DNA of 41,509 bases from an uncultured Lewinella sp. (GCA_913057725.1 CAJXOS010000046.1:1-41509); one strand, 5' to 3'. Positions 1 to 8,384 are shown, counted from the stretch's first letter. The notes: generated by a model not told the origin, from the sequence alone. Program-made: numbers and translations.

Positions 1-580
1 ATGCGCGAGGATACACCCTCCAACGCCATGGTGAGACGTAGCGTACATAGGTAGGTCCGTAGATGAAGCGTACGAGGCCCCAACTCCAGACATTTACGCG
101 CACGATACGGAAATCCACAGTGGCCGTTGGCCCTTTACCTTCCATCTCACCTTCGCCTTCGAAAGGTTCTACAATGTGGTCTTCACCGTAGAGAAGTTCA
201 TCGCCGATGATCTGGAGTACTGCATCTTCTTCGCCAACTTTTTCAACAGCAATTACTGCTATATCCTGCGATTCGTCTTCGCTTATGGGGACTTGTAGAA
301 CGATGGCATGCCCTACGCCATCCTCACCGATATTGTCAATGACGCGGATGTAATCCACATCACCATCCTCATTCAAATCGAGGTTGTTGACGCTATTGTT
401 CTCGTCGTTAATTTTTGCCTCAAATTCCTCTAGAGATTCGGAGGTCTTGAACATTTCCAGTGCACCTTCTAAGCTAAAGTGATCGCCTAGGGTTTCGTCA
501 CTGGCGGTTGATTCTGGTGCTTGTGCTACTGCCGCAGCTGTGAAGCTCATTAGGAAGCAGATAAACAGGAATTTTCTCAT
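1..580 (-). CDS. Secreted EF-hand-like protein, C-terminus beyond the window edge
   Basis: An open frame starts at the ATG complementary to 578-580 and runs off the left end, so about 193 residues are visible and the C-terminus is missing. Residues 1-21 form a signal peptide (MRKFLFICFL start, hydrophobic core, cleavage near AQA). After an acidic stretch a calcium-loop-like segment NLDLNEDGDVDYIRV resembles an EF-hand/dockerin loop (D-x-N-x-D-G-D-x-D). The last visible part is rich in Trp, Tyr and Arg. The protein is therefore exported and probably periplasmic or on the cell surface. I do not recognise a precise function; small secreted proteins with a DLNxDGxxDYI motif are common in Bacteroidota. 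It is divergent from the gene at 810. Confidence 0.8.
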   Translation of the reverse strand, partial: MRKFLFICFLMSFTAAAVAQAPESTASDETLGDHFSLEGALEMFKTSESLEEFEAKINDENNSVNNLDLNEDGDVDYIRVIDNIGEDGVGHAIVLQVPISEDESQDIAVIAVEKVGEEDAVLQIIGDELLYGEDHIVEPFEGEGEMEGKGPTATVDFRIVRVNVWSWGLVRFIYGPTYVRYVSPWRWRVYPRA

Positions 581-809
581 AATAAGGTTCTTTTGGTGGA
601 GTTTTTCATTCATCAAATAGGGGATGAAAAGAATGCTAAGCCATTGCTAGCAAGTCTTTTTTGCTTGTCAGTAAGTAAGATGGCCTTTTTCGCCAAAGGT
701 TTAAAACGGCTTTAAAAATTTTTAATCAACCCATGCCCTAAGTGGAAAAGCACCCTGTGATTACTTTTCCGTATTTTAACACTACCAAAACCGAAACACC
801 ATATTCATC
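581..809. other. Divergent intergenic region
   Basis: This AT-rich 229-bp gap separates two divergently transcribed genes and must contain promoters for both. I found no exact Bacteroidota TAnnTTTG -7 box correctly spaced from a TTG element. The nearest are TACTTTTC about 50 bp before the + strand gene, and AACCTTTG on the minus strand before the secreted-protein gene. Nothing else is evident. Confidence 0.4.
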
Positions 810-1895
810 ATGGCCGAGAGCAGCCTCACCAAACTCATGCGCCTAGTCAAGGAGTATCAGTACATCTTGTGGACGGTGGCAGCAGTATTTGCCATCTGCC
901 TGGTCGCTTCCTTCTATATCTATTACAATTTTGCGGGACACCCAAAAGAAGGCTACTGGTTTGAGGTAGCCAGCTTTCTACGTACTACCGCTGATACGAT
1001 TTTGAGTACCGTCTTGATTGGTGGTGGCCTGGGCGGAATCGTCAATTTTATTTTTGAGCAACAGAAGGAGGACGCGCAGAAGGTCAAAGACCGATTGGAG
1101 AGCATGCAGGAGAGCAGTGAACGTCGGAAGGCTTTCCGTTCAGACTTGCGCCAACGCCTTCAGGAAGCACACGACAATGTGGAGTTGGCGCGTGTGCTCA
1201 TCAAATCGCACCGCTCTGGACGTACGTACGGTGAGCAGATTCGCGAGCACATCATGCCCGCTAATATTACGATTCAGGATATAAAGAACCGTTTGTCAGC
1301 CATTCAGGGCGAAAGCCCCATCAAACATCTGATAGAACTGCAGGTGAGTTTGACGTATATGTCGGCCTATCTCAGTGTCTTGATTGAGGAATTCTCACAC
1401 CATTACCTGGATATTGCCATGCTGCAAAACTACCAGGATACGGTAGCGGATCGGCGACGGGATGTCTTTACGGATATTGTCAGTGAGGGAAATATACCGG
1501 ATGCTGATGACCCACGCCTCCTCTTCCTCCATAAGGCGGATAAGCGTATGGAAAAGCTGAACCTTCCACCACGTCTCCAAGTCGTATGGGAAGCCATGGG
1601 GCGCCTGGATTACGTCTGGGATTTCATCGCTGATTTACGAGACGATAAAGGCCAGGCCTCCAAGTACCAGACCTTCTATGTGGATCATCATTTCCACTGC
1701 TTCCGCCTCCTACGAGACAAGGAGAATGACCGCAACGAAAGCATCTGCCGTCGCATCAAGTTTAAGCACTACCTCAGCGAGCAAGAACGCCTAACCAAAA
1801 AGAAAAACTCTGATAACCCCATCACCAAGCACGATAGTTTGACAAGGATTATCATGCAAGATGGTCTAGGGTACGATTTTGAGGAGCAGGAGTGA
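810..1895 (+). CDS. Two-TM membrane protein with cytoplasmic coiled-coil region
   Basis: The 361-residue protein has two strongly hydrophobic segments near the N-terminus (about residues 18-40 and 58-83, the second Gly-rich). A long charged, largely helical region follows, beginning with EQQKEDAQKVKDRLESMQES. Two TM helices with a short N-terminus imply that the bulk lies in the cytoplasm. No catalytic motif is visible. The C-terminal half (RLQVVWEAMGRLDYVWDF and following) is helical and aromatic-rich. I do not recognise the family; similar 2-TM plus coiled-coil proteins are annotated only as hypothetical. The gene stands alone and converges on the lipoprotein gene at 2361-3047 across a repeat-rich region. 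Confidence 0.75.
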   Translation: MAESSLTKLMRLVKEYQYILWTVAAVFAICLVASFYIYYNFAGHPKEGYWFEVASFLRTTADTILSTVLIGGGLGGIVNFIFEQQKEDAQKVKDRLESMQESSERRKAFRSDLRQRLQEAHDNVELARVLIKSHRSGRTYGEQIREHIMPANITIQDIKNRLSAIQGESPIKHLIELQVSLTYMSAYLSVLIEEFSHHYLDIAMLQNYQDTVADRRRDVFTDIVSEGNIPDADDPRLLFLHKADKRMEKLNLPPRLQVVWEAMGRLDYVWDFIADLRDDKGQASKYQTFYVDHHFHCFRLLRDKENDRNESICRRIKFKHYLSEQERLTKKKNSDNPITKHDSLTRIIMQDGLGYDFEEQE

Positions 1896-1904
1896 TTTTA
1901 GTAG

Positions 1905-2100
1905 GTTCACTACGTTCACGGTTGGGGCTCACTGACGTTCGCGGGGGTGCTCGTTTCACTCGCGGGGGAAGTTCACTGGCGTTCACGGTGGTGCTCGCTG
2001 CACTCGCAGGGGAGGCTCACTTCGTTCACGTGGAGGAGTCGCTTTGCTCGTGATTGGTGCTCACTATGTTTGCGGTTGAACTCGCTTCGCTCGTGAAGGG
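1905..2100 (+). repeat. Nine degenerate ~22-bp direct repeats, core YTCrCTnYGYTCrYG
   Basis: Reading 1905-2100 on the + strand gives nine successive units of 21-24 bp. Each has a core such as GTTCACTACGTTCACG, CTCACTGACGTTCGCG or CTCGCTTCGCTCGTG, followed by a G-rich tail (GGGG, GGTGGTG, GGGGAG). The core is internally repetitive (GTTCAC..GTTCAC, or mirror-symmetric CTCGCT/TCGCTC). The units are too degenerate and too closely spaced for CRISPR. The array starts just after the stop codon of the 810-1895 gene, and its reverse-complement counterpart lies at 2236-2358. Confidence 0.75.
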
Positions 2101-2207
2101 AGTTTAGTGCACATGCGCTTTAGGAAAACTTCTTTCCTCTATGTCATAGCAGTTACTACCAGCTGTAGTGAAGAAGCTACTTACTAGAGGATTGTGTAGG
2201 CTAAACT
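2101..2207. repeat. Central imperfect inverted repeat between the two arrays
   Basis: AGTTTAG (2101-2107) plus CACA (2110-2113) pairs with TGTG (2193-2196) plus CTAAACT (2201-2207). Inside these, CCTCTA (2136-2141) pairs with TAGAGG (2185-2190), and a CAGCTG palindrome sits at 2160-2165. Together with the flanking oppositely oriented repeat arrays, the whole convergent gap is one large imperfect palindrome. Confidence 0.6.
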
Positions 2208-2235
2208 ATTTATCCAAATTACAACAGAAATAAAC

Positions 2236-2358
2236 CGCTCGCAAGGCGAGCTCTAACCGCGAGCCTGCGAGCCCCCCCGCGAGCTTGCAAGCATCAACCA
2301 CGAGTGCTAGCGAGTTCACCCGTGAACGCAGTGAACCTAACCCACGAGCGAAGCGAGT
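2236..2358 (-). repeat. Six degenerate ~20-bp repeats, inverted copy of the 1905-2100 array
   Basis: Units such as CGCGAGCCTGCGAGC, CGTGAACGCAGTGAAC and CACGAGCGAAGCGAG recur every 19-22 bp. They are the reverse complement of the cores at 1905-2100: GAGCGAAGCGAG here is the complement of CTCGCTTCGCTC at 2081-2092. The array ends just before the stop codon of the lipoprotein gene at 2361, so each arm follows the stop codon of one of two convergent genes. Confidence 0.7.
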
Positions 2359-2360
2359 CT

Positions 2361-3047
2361 CTACTCATACTTATTCCCCGACATCGTCGCGTCCGCCTTG
2401 TTCTCGTCGCCAGACATCATGTCTACTTCGCTGAGGAAGGCGTTTAGGGCTTTAGCTACGTGCGCACTACCGGTGTCTCCATTGTCGTCGAAACGATTGT
2501 TGGTGATGCTGATGGAGGTGCTCCCCTGGTACAGGATGCCGTATTGGCTATTGTTGTAGATAAAAGAGTTGGTCACGTTCAGGTTGGTAGCATCGTAAGC
2601 TACTACGCCAATGATACCACTACCGTTCAGGTGGCAGTTGTCGATGGTGGCATTGCTGCTGTTGTAAACTTGGATCACACTACCCGTACAGCCGATTGGG
2701 CCGCTAGGTTCAGTATGGGTGGCTTTGAAGTTTTTGAGTACTACATTGCTACCTCCCTCTACACGGATGACATCCGCATTAGGGTTGCGCTGAATGATGG
2801 TACTGCCATTACCGTTCAAGGTGTAGCTGTTCAGGCCCTGGATAACGAGGGTTTCATCCAGGTAGTAGATTAAGTTCGGACGAAGATCAATGGTGTTATT
2901 TGAGGCGAGGCTGTTCGTGAGCTCCGCTACCTGCTCCGGTGTGGCAGCCTGTGTGGGATTGCCGATCGTGATGGCAGGAGTAGCACAAGACTGTATTAAG
3001 AGTAGACAAAACAGGGAAAGGAGGAAAAATTGTGAAGTGGTTCTCAT
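2361..3047 (-). CDS. Lipoprotein with parallel beta-helix repeats
   Basis: The 228-residue protein starts with a hydrophobic signal ending in a lipobox (LIQS before Cys21), so it should be lipid-anchored in the envelope. From about residue 60 it shows regularly spaced short beta strands and Asn-ladder turns (TLNGNGSTIIQRN, NVVLKNFKATHT, ATIDNCHLNG, NLNVTNSFIYNNSQYGIL, SISITNNRFDDN). This is the pattern of right-handed parallel beta-helix (PbH1, pectate-lyase-like) proteins. No catalytic residues can be assigned, so it may bind or cleave a polysaccharide or be purely structural. The next gene upstream (deaminase effector, same strand) ends 245 bp before its start, so it is probably a separate unit and not an obvious immunity gene. 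Confidence 0.8.
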   Translation of the reverse strand: MRTTSQFFLLSLFCLLLIQSCATPAITIGNPTQAATPEQVAELTNSLASNNTIDLRPNLIYYLDETLVIQGLNSYTLNGNGSTIIQRNPNADVIRVEGGSNVVLKNFKATHTEPSGPIGCTGSVIQVYNSSNATIDNCHLNGSGIIGVVAYDATNLNVTNSFIYNNSQYGILYQGSTSISITNNRFDDNGDTGSAHVAKALNAFLSEVDMMSGDENKADATMSGNKYE

Positions 3048-3292
3048 GGTAAGTGTGTGAATGAAAATTGATCAGATCCAGCAGTGCCAGATTCATTGTT
3101 TTGCAAGGTGGCGAAATTATCCTGTAAGGTAGGTGTTTGGTGAGGAGCTGGATGGCTTTTTGTTCTGTAGGGTTGTCGGAGGTCAGAACTTGTGACAAGT
3201 TGATACATGATGAATTTGCTAAGTTGATGGAGAGAACTTAGCCATGTGTAGCAAACTAGACTTTTTCCACAATCGTATTGAGCAAGTGAGTA

Positions 3293-4735
3293 TTAATGAG
3301 CAGGAAGCTTCACACCTTTTAAGGCTGCTAAGTCAGCAGTGTCTTGATCTTGTCCCTTAACACGACCTGTTGCGTGAGGTGCTGGTTGATGTGTTAAACC
3401 CTTCGTTCTCCTTCTTTCCTCTTCTGACGCGTTAACTGCTTTCCAGTTACCAAAAGCGGCACCTCTATCTAGGACTGGAACTGGATTTGTCCCTCTGCTT
3501 AAGCCATCAGATCCAGTAAAGGGAGCATAAGGACGACGGCGTTCATCATTAATTTTTAATACGCTAAGGTCATGATGTTTTGGCTCCCCTTGTCCTCCTT
3601 CATTTGCTTCGTTTTTAGCGTGAATTGGAGACATAGAATGGTCGCAATCATAGCATGGAGTCTTAGTTCCTCCTACCCACAATACTCGAACTGTTCCCTG
3701 TTTATTAGCTTCTCCTTGATCAAGGGCGTGGAGAATTTGCATTTCCCCATGTTCTACGCCGCCTTTCTTGGTGGCTTTTAGACTAGGGGCATATGCAGTA
3801 GTCTCTTTCCGTTTATCTACCCAATGTGCCAGACGATTTTCTGCAGTGTGTGTGCTCTTTTCAGCACTTGAAGCAGGTAGATGTGAGGTAAGCTGAACTT
3901 TTAGCTCATTCAGTGCTTCATCACCATATATTTTCAGTTGATCACGAACATTATTGGCATTTTCAACTGTACCTGAGATACTATTAATAGCTAAATGGAA
4001 AGTTGTACCTGATTGGATCACAGCAACATGAGGCGTTTTGGCTATTTCTAAGTCCCAATCTAGAACTGGTGGTGCTTCTGTAGCATGAGCGGCTCTGTAT
4101 TTAATCCTACGAGCAATAAAGTTTAAAGCTTGCGCTTTTAGTGTCGCAATTCTTTCTCCCACAGCTTGATCACGTTCCTTGCCACCACTTGTATAGGTTA
4201 GGTGCCCTGTTTCATCCATCTGCGTTCGACGTTGAGTCACCCTCCTATCAGTCGACTGCTGTTGAAAAGTGCCAAGAGTCGGCTGCCTCTGCAAAGCCCG
4301 CGCTCCCATCACATCCGCCTCTTTCTCCAGCCCCGGATCATCATTAATCGCCACCTTGCTGCGTAGCTGCCGCGTTGCTTTTACCCGCCCTTGTTTTTGC
4401 TGTACGACATGCCAGGCTTCGTGCGGGAGGTGTCGTTCTTGCCCGGGGGCTACATGAATATCTGTACCCTGCGCGTAGGCATGCGCATTCAATTGTGCGG
4501 GACTGCTGGAATTATAATGCACCCGTACATCATCCATGCTATAACCAGAAAGGCTTTCGATGCCGGATTTGAGGTTGTCCGGTAGACCGGTGCGGTTAGG
4601 CTGCTCTGCTCGTTGGATAGGAGGTGCTGGTGTGGGATCAGCAAGGCGCGTTTCTGCCACAGGAGTAGCCACCTGCCGCGCTGTAGGCGACATGACAGTA
4701 GTTTCTGCCTGGTGTGTATGCTGCTGGTGTGGCAT
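3293..4735 (-). CDS. eCIS-core (DUF4157) effector with C-terminal zinc deaminase toxin domain
   Basis: The 480-residue protein has no signal peptide. Residues about 45-150 form the eCIS-core/DUF4157 domain: GLPDNLKSGIESLSGYSMDD, then the metallopeptidase-like HEAWH at 105-109 and DPGLEKEADVMG at 133-144. This domain is typical of proteins encoded with extracellular contractile injection systems. The C-terminal region carries a cytidine-deaminase-superfamily signature: VEHGEMQIL with H-x-E at 329-331, and TPCYDC with P-C-x-x-C at 360-364, the usual zinc ligands and catalytic Glu. I infer a cargo toxin that deaminates DNA, RNA or free nucleotides in the target cell; the substrate cannot be read from sequence. 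It is the last gene of a three-gene operon (29 bp after the chaperone-like gene). Its first ~150 residues are almost the same as those of the 1025-residue protein. Confidence 0.88.
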   Translation of the reverse strand: MPHQQHTHQAETTVMSPTARQVATPVAETRLADPTPAPPIQRAEQPNRTGLPDNLKSGIESLSGYSMDDVRVHYNSSSPAQLNAHAYAQGTDIHVAPGQERHLPHEAWHVVQQKQGRVKATRQLRSKVAINDDPGLEKEADVMGARALQRQPTLGTFQQQSTDRRVTQRRTQMDETGHLTYTSGGKERDQAVGERIATLKAQALNFIARRIKYRAAHATEAPPVLDWDLEIAKTPHVAVIQSGTTFHLAINSISGTVENANNVRDQLKIYGDEALNELKVQLTSHLPASSAEKSTHTAENRLAHWVDKRKETTAYAPSLKATKKGGVEHGEMQILHALDQGEANKQGTVRVLWVGGTKTPCYDCDHSMSPIHAKNEANEGGQGEPKHHDLSVLKINDERRRPYAPFTGSDGLSRGTNPVPVLDRGAAFGNWKAVNASEEERRRTKGLTHQPAPHATGRVKGQDQDTADLAALKGVKLPAH

Positions 4736-4764
4736 GAAGAATCTTGTTTTTATCTGTTGCCAGA

Positions 4765-5280
4765 CTATATCTGCTGGAGCAACTCAGCCTCCGTTAGTTG
4801 GCCGCGGCGATAAGCCAATATTTTACTGCCAAAGGCCGTAAGCACGCCGGTAAACATGTCGATTACCTCCATGAAAACTTGCTCATTAGGTGGTGTATAG
4901 CGGGCTAGGGCATAAACGTAGCGACAAAAGGCCTGCCCGTGATCATCCGTTCCAAAGTATCCGAAAGGGGTACGTCGGTTCAGGGCAGCAAACAGACTGT
5001 CCGGAATGGGCTGCTCCGTCACGCCTTCGCCGGCTTCCGGGATGACGGCAAAGAATTGTAGGAGGTTAGTCTCGTCCATTATTTCAGCAGATGGGATATA
5101 CATCATCTGAATGTAGGCCTGATCACCTTGGTCATTAAGACCCAATTGTACACTCAGGAAAGGTAGCGGTGATTCGTCAGACACAGGCGTTAGGTGGCCA
5201 TAGATGCCCACCTTGTCTAAAGTTTCCTTGAGGAATGTTAGATCTACCTGCTGCCGTTGTAATTCTGTATTGTCTGACAT
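4765..5280 (-). CDS. YbjN / secretion-chaperone-like protein, probable cargo chaperone
   Basis: This 171-residue acidic cytoplasmic protein begins with a helix, followed by alternating beta strands (LPFLSVQLGL, DQAYIQMMYIPS, LLQFFAVIP). It then has PFGYFGTDDHGQAFCRYVYA and a C-terminal helical pair. That layout, including the LPFG-F-x-DDxG step, resembles the YbjN fold, which is related to type III secretion chaperones (CesT-like). Its start codon directly abuts the stop codon of the 1025-residue effector (zero spacing), and it precedes the deaminase effector by 29 bp, so the three genes are almost certainly cotranscribed. The assignment rests on visual fold similarity, and the chaperone role is inferred from position between two cargo genes. 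Confidence 0.6.
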   Translation of the reverse strand: MSDNTELQRQQVDLTFLKETLDKVGIYGHLTPVSDESPLPFLSVQLGLNDQGDQAYIQMMYIPSAEIMDETNLLQFFAVIPEAGEGVTEQPIPDSLFAALNRRTPFGYFGTDDHGQAFCRYVYALARYTPPNEQVFMEVIDMFTGVLTAFGSKILAYRRGQLTEAELLQQI

Positions 5281-8200
5281 TTATCTACCCGATTGTTGTG
5301 CTTTGACCAGTAATTTAAAACGTTCTGTGAAATTGGCCGCATTCAGGAACAGAAACATATCCACACCTGTGGCTTTTAGCATCTTGGTCATACCTGCTTC
5401 TTGCTTCTGAGCGGCGTCTAGTATTCCAGGTTGTGCATTTATGGCTGGCGGGTTTGGGAGGGCCGATATGCGATCCATAATGTAGAAAGCGTGCCGGCGG
5501 TATTCGGTTTCCTTTTGCTTGGCCGAACGATCTGTATGTTCGCCCCGGGCATCCGTGTAGGCCTTTTGATTGGCAAAGGAAGCTATGCCGGCGGCGGCAT
5601 TTGCCCCCATCGTTGTATCCAGTTCACTACGCCGATTATTTCTAACGATCTTTTGGCCACTCTTGGCTACCGCCTGCGTGAAGCTGGTGGCGGTTACGGC
5701 AGCACTAATACCAGTACCAATCAGAGCCGTAACACCGGCCGCCGTAGTGATCTGCCCTACTAAACCTACCGCGCTCTTGATTACCGACTGGATGCCAGAA
5801 GTTCGCCGTTTTTGGTTGATCTCTACCATCTTGCTTAGGTACTCATACTCCCGTATGGTGGCAACATCCTCCTTGCTGAGTATAACGTTGTTTGCCGGGG
5901 TAGAATCAACATTGATCGTTAATGGGTTATCCTTGTTCTGGCCAGTCACGTGATCATCAATTTTTGCCATGGTGTAGGCATTAAATCTCAGATAATCTTC
6001 GCGGCCGCCCATGACGCCTCGTTTCTCGGTGCTGACCAATCTTCCGACGGCGGCGGCGTTGATGGATAGCTTGGAGGCGAGGCTCGCTGATGTTATCTCT
6101 TCACCTGCTTTGTAAGGATCAAGTTGGCTGGCTACTTCTTGTTTCGCTTGATGCGCCTTAACGGCAGTGTACAAGGACAAGAGACCATTGGCTAACTCTA
6201 TGGCAATGCCAAGAATTGGAATGGCACGCAGTAGGGGTTCCGGAGCAATATTATAGAAGGACTTCAATACGCCAGCAGCCAATTTCATCGTACCCTCCGC
6301 TGCTTTGGCAAAGGATATAGCCCCCTTTACACCAAAGGTGAAAGACTGCTGTCCATCGGTGCCAGCTCGTCGACCAGCCTCCCAGATATATTTGACGGTG
6401 AGGAAGCCTTCCTTCAAAGCCATAATACCGGAGGTAATATCCCCCGTCATTTCACTGATCTTACCGAAGGCATCTTTCTTGGAGAAACCAGAAACCTTGC
6501 TTCGGCCTTCTTCAGCCATATTTATGGCATTCTCAGTAATGGTTGTTCCGTCATTTGCCACATTAACAATGGCGTCAATTTTATCCGCAAAGAAGGAGGC
6601 TGTTTCCATTTTGCCTTTCGCCTTCTTCCAATCGTCCTTAATATCCTTGAACTTGATCAGACGGGCAATGAAGTCTGCTCCAGCGCTCGTTATGGCAGAG
6701 GTATCTACTCCTACTTCGGTCTTTGGTAGGAGACCACCACCCAGAACAGATTTACCTTTTTCTTTCACCCCGAAAACTTCCGCATCGGCACCGTCTAGCT
6801 TCATTCCGGACTTCACACTGGAAGCTTCACCTTTAACCAATGATAAGGAGGCATCTGCCATCTGAAAACCAGAGGCGCGATTGCTGGTTGTGGCTTCACT
6901 ATTACCCGGAGGGCCCTGTATCTGTAGTGGATTCTTAAAGAGCTCCTTGAAAATTGCCTTCCGGGTGTAGAACATTTGTTGTTCTATCGACTTGATGTTT
7001 TCGAAGGCCACCCTCGCGGCATCAGCTGTAGGTCCATTGATGGATGCTTTGACTTGGTCGGTGGCAGGGTCGATGTACATCTTGCGCCATTCTCCAAGCA
7101 ACGACTCAAGCTCATCAAGCAACTTGATCTTCTTAAACTTGCTGCTGGTCTCGGCGGTCACCTCATTGGCCTTGCTACTAACGCGTGCCGACAAGCGAAG
7201 ACTGGCTGGTTTAGGAAGTCTTACCCCTACTTCACTAATGTTCTGTAAGCCGGTAAAAGCAGCGTCTATGGCGGTTTGCCCACCAGTCATTTGATTATGA
7301 ACGGCGGTAATTTCATCCGAGATGTTCTGATCAATATTGAAGAGCTTGTAGGAAAGTACACGCTTGTATGCTCGCTTTTTAGCTGCTAATTGTTGTTTGC
7401 TCAGATCAAACTGGCTTTGGGCCGCTGTTTGATTACTGACCAACCCTTCCCGGTGGGCCCTTGCCTCGGTGATGGGGCGTTCCAGAAATGCTTCGTAGCC
7501 TTCTTCTAATTCTTGATCCGTTTGTAGGCTCTGCTGCTTCTGTTGCTCGAGGCGGGCAATCTCTCTATCCTCGTTGTCTACAGCTTGGTTAGCGCCGTCC
7601 AGTGTTTGGTAGCGGTTGCCTCTTTGCTGGTCGACCGCTTGGATTTCAATCTGAAGGGTTGCTGCGGCAGCCTGCTGTTCTTGCTCTGCTCTGGCCTTTA
7701 GGGCATTGAGGTGGCGGCTTTGGGAAGCATAGTGAGCATCATCTTCGGGTACGGCATTGTATTTGGTTATTCCGGTCTCGATTGGCGTCCAACCGATCTG
7801 ATCAAAAGGCTCACCGGCCGGAAGGCGCTTCAAATTGTTGACCTTCCGTTGAGTAACTGCTTCACCAATGTTCTTTTGCTGTACGGGGCTTGGCAGTCGG
7901 CCAGGGCTACTCCGCAGTGCTCGCCTCCCCATTACATCGGCTTCTTTCTCCAGCCCGGGATCATCATTGATCGCTACCTTGCTCCGCAGTTGTCGAGTGG
8001 CTTGTACTCGCCCCTGTTTCTGTTGTACCACGTGCCAGGCTTCATGCGGCAGGTGTCGCTCTTGCCCGGGCGCTACGTGGATATCCGTACCCTGCGCGTA
8101 GGCGTGTGCCTGCAGCTGCGCCGGCTTCGCCGAATTATAGTGCACCCGCACATCTTCCATGCTGTAGCCGGAAAGGTTTTCTATACCGGATTTGAGGTTA

Positions 8201-8358
8201 TCAGGAAGGCCAGTACGGTTGGGTGTTTCTACGCGCTGAATTGGCTCGCCTAAGGTTGGTTCTGCCAGGCGGGTTTGGGCTACGGGCGTAGCAGCCTGCT
8301 GCGGCTGTGGTGGAACCACTTTTTCTTGTTGGCGAGCTATGGATTGCTGGTGTGGCAC
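5281..8358 (-). CDS. Large eCIS-core (DUF4157) effector, unknown toxin region with hydrophobic segments
   Basis: The 1025-residue protein starts MPHQQ like its paralogue. It carries the eCIS-core domain at about 45-150 with HEAWH at 105-109. Residues about 215-350 are a long Gln/Glu-rich coiled coil (RGNRYQTLDGANQAVDNEDR, DREIARLEQQKQQSLQTDQE). Later come alanine/glycine-rich amphipathic helices and two hydrophobic stretches: about 700-730 (LLRAIPILGIAIELANGLLS) and about 859-899 (AVGLVGQITTAAGVTALIGT and following). The second, a hydrophobic Gly/Ala-rich helical hairpin followed by basic residues, could insert into a membrane, so a pore-forming or membrane-acting cargo is conceivable. No enzyme signature is visible. 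It is the first gene of the cargo operon. Confidence 0.82.
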   Translation of the reverse strand: MPHQQSIARQQEKVVPPQPQQAATPVAQTRLAEPTLGEPIQRVETPNRTGLPDNLKSGIENLSGYSMEDVRVHYNSAKPAQLQAHAYAQGTDIHVAPGQERHLPHEAWHVVQQKQGRVQATRQLRSKVAINDDPGLEKEADVMGRRALRSSPGRLPSPVQQKNIGEAVTQRKVNNLKRLPAGEPFDQIGWTPIETGITKYNAVPEDDAHYASQSRHLNALKARAEQEQQAAAATLQIEIQAVDQQRGNRYQTLDGANQAVDNEDREIARLEQQKQQSLQTDQELEEGYEAFLERPITEARAHREGLVSNQTAAQSQFDLSKQQLAAKKRAYKRVLSYKLFNIDQNISDEITAVHNQMTGGQTAIDAAFTGLQNISEVGVRLPKPASLRLSARVSSKANEVTAETSSKFKKIKLLDELESLLGEWRKMYIDPATDQVKASINGPTADAARVAFENIKSIEQQMFYTRKAIFKELFKNPLQIQGPPGNSEATTSNRASGFQMADASLSLVKGEASSVKSGMKLDGADAEVFGVKEKGKSVLGGGLLPKTEVGVDTSAITSAGADFIARLIKFKDIKDDWKKAKGKMETASFFADKIDAIVNVANDGTTITENAINMAEEGRSKVSGFSKKDAFGKISEMTGDITSGIMALKEGFLTVKYIWEAGRRAGTDGQQSFTFGVKGAISFAKAAEGTMKLAAGVLKSFYNIAPEPLLRAIPILGIAIELANGLLSLYTAVKAHQAKQEVASQLDPYKAGEEITSASLASKLSINAAAVGRLVSTEKRGVMGGREDYLRFNAYTMAKIDDHVTGQNKDNPLTINVDSTPANNVILSKEDVATIREYEYLSKMVEINQKRRTSGIQSVIKSAVGLVGQITTAAGVTALIGTGISAAVTATSFTQAVAKSGQKIVRNNRRSELDTTMGANAAAGIASFANQKAYTDARGEHTDRSAKQKETEYRRHAFYIMDRISALPNPPAINAQPGILDAAQKQEAGMTKMLKATGVDMFLFLNAANFTERFKLLVKAQQSGR

Positions 8359-8384
8359 GTAGGGTGTTGGATGGGTTGGGTTTT

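Noticed and set aside
1905..2358. Possible CRISPR array
   Set aside because: Units are only 20-24 bp apart with degenerate 15-bp cores, the orientation inverts in the middle, there are no unique spacers of regular length, and no cas genes lie nearby.
2460..2873. 137-codon + strand frame opposite the lipoprotein gene
   Set aside because: The minus-strand frame has a lipobox and beta-helix pattern; the + frame is a shadow with no start context or motif.
2361..3047. Lipoprotein as immunity protein for the deaminase effector
   Set aside because: It is a lipid-anchored beta-helix protein separated by 245 bp from the effector gene, whereas a deaminase inhibitor would be cytoplasmic and usually adjacent.
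6305..8253. Open frames on the + strand opposite the large effector gene (e.g. 6305-6865, 7711-8253)
   Set aside because: Low-complexity translations antisense to a well-supported 1025-residue protein with recognised domains; no independent support.
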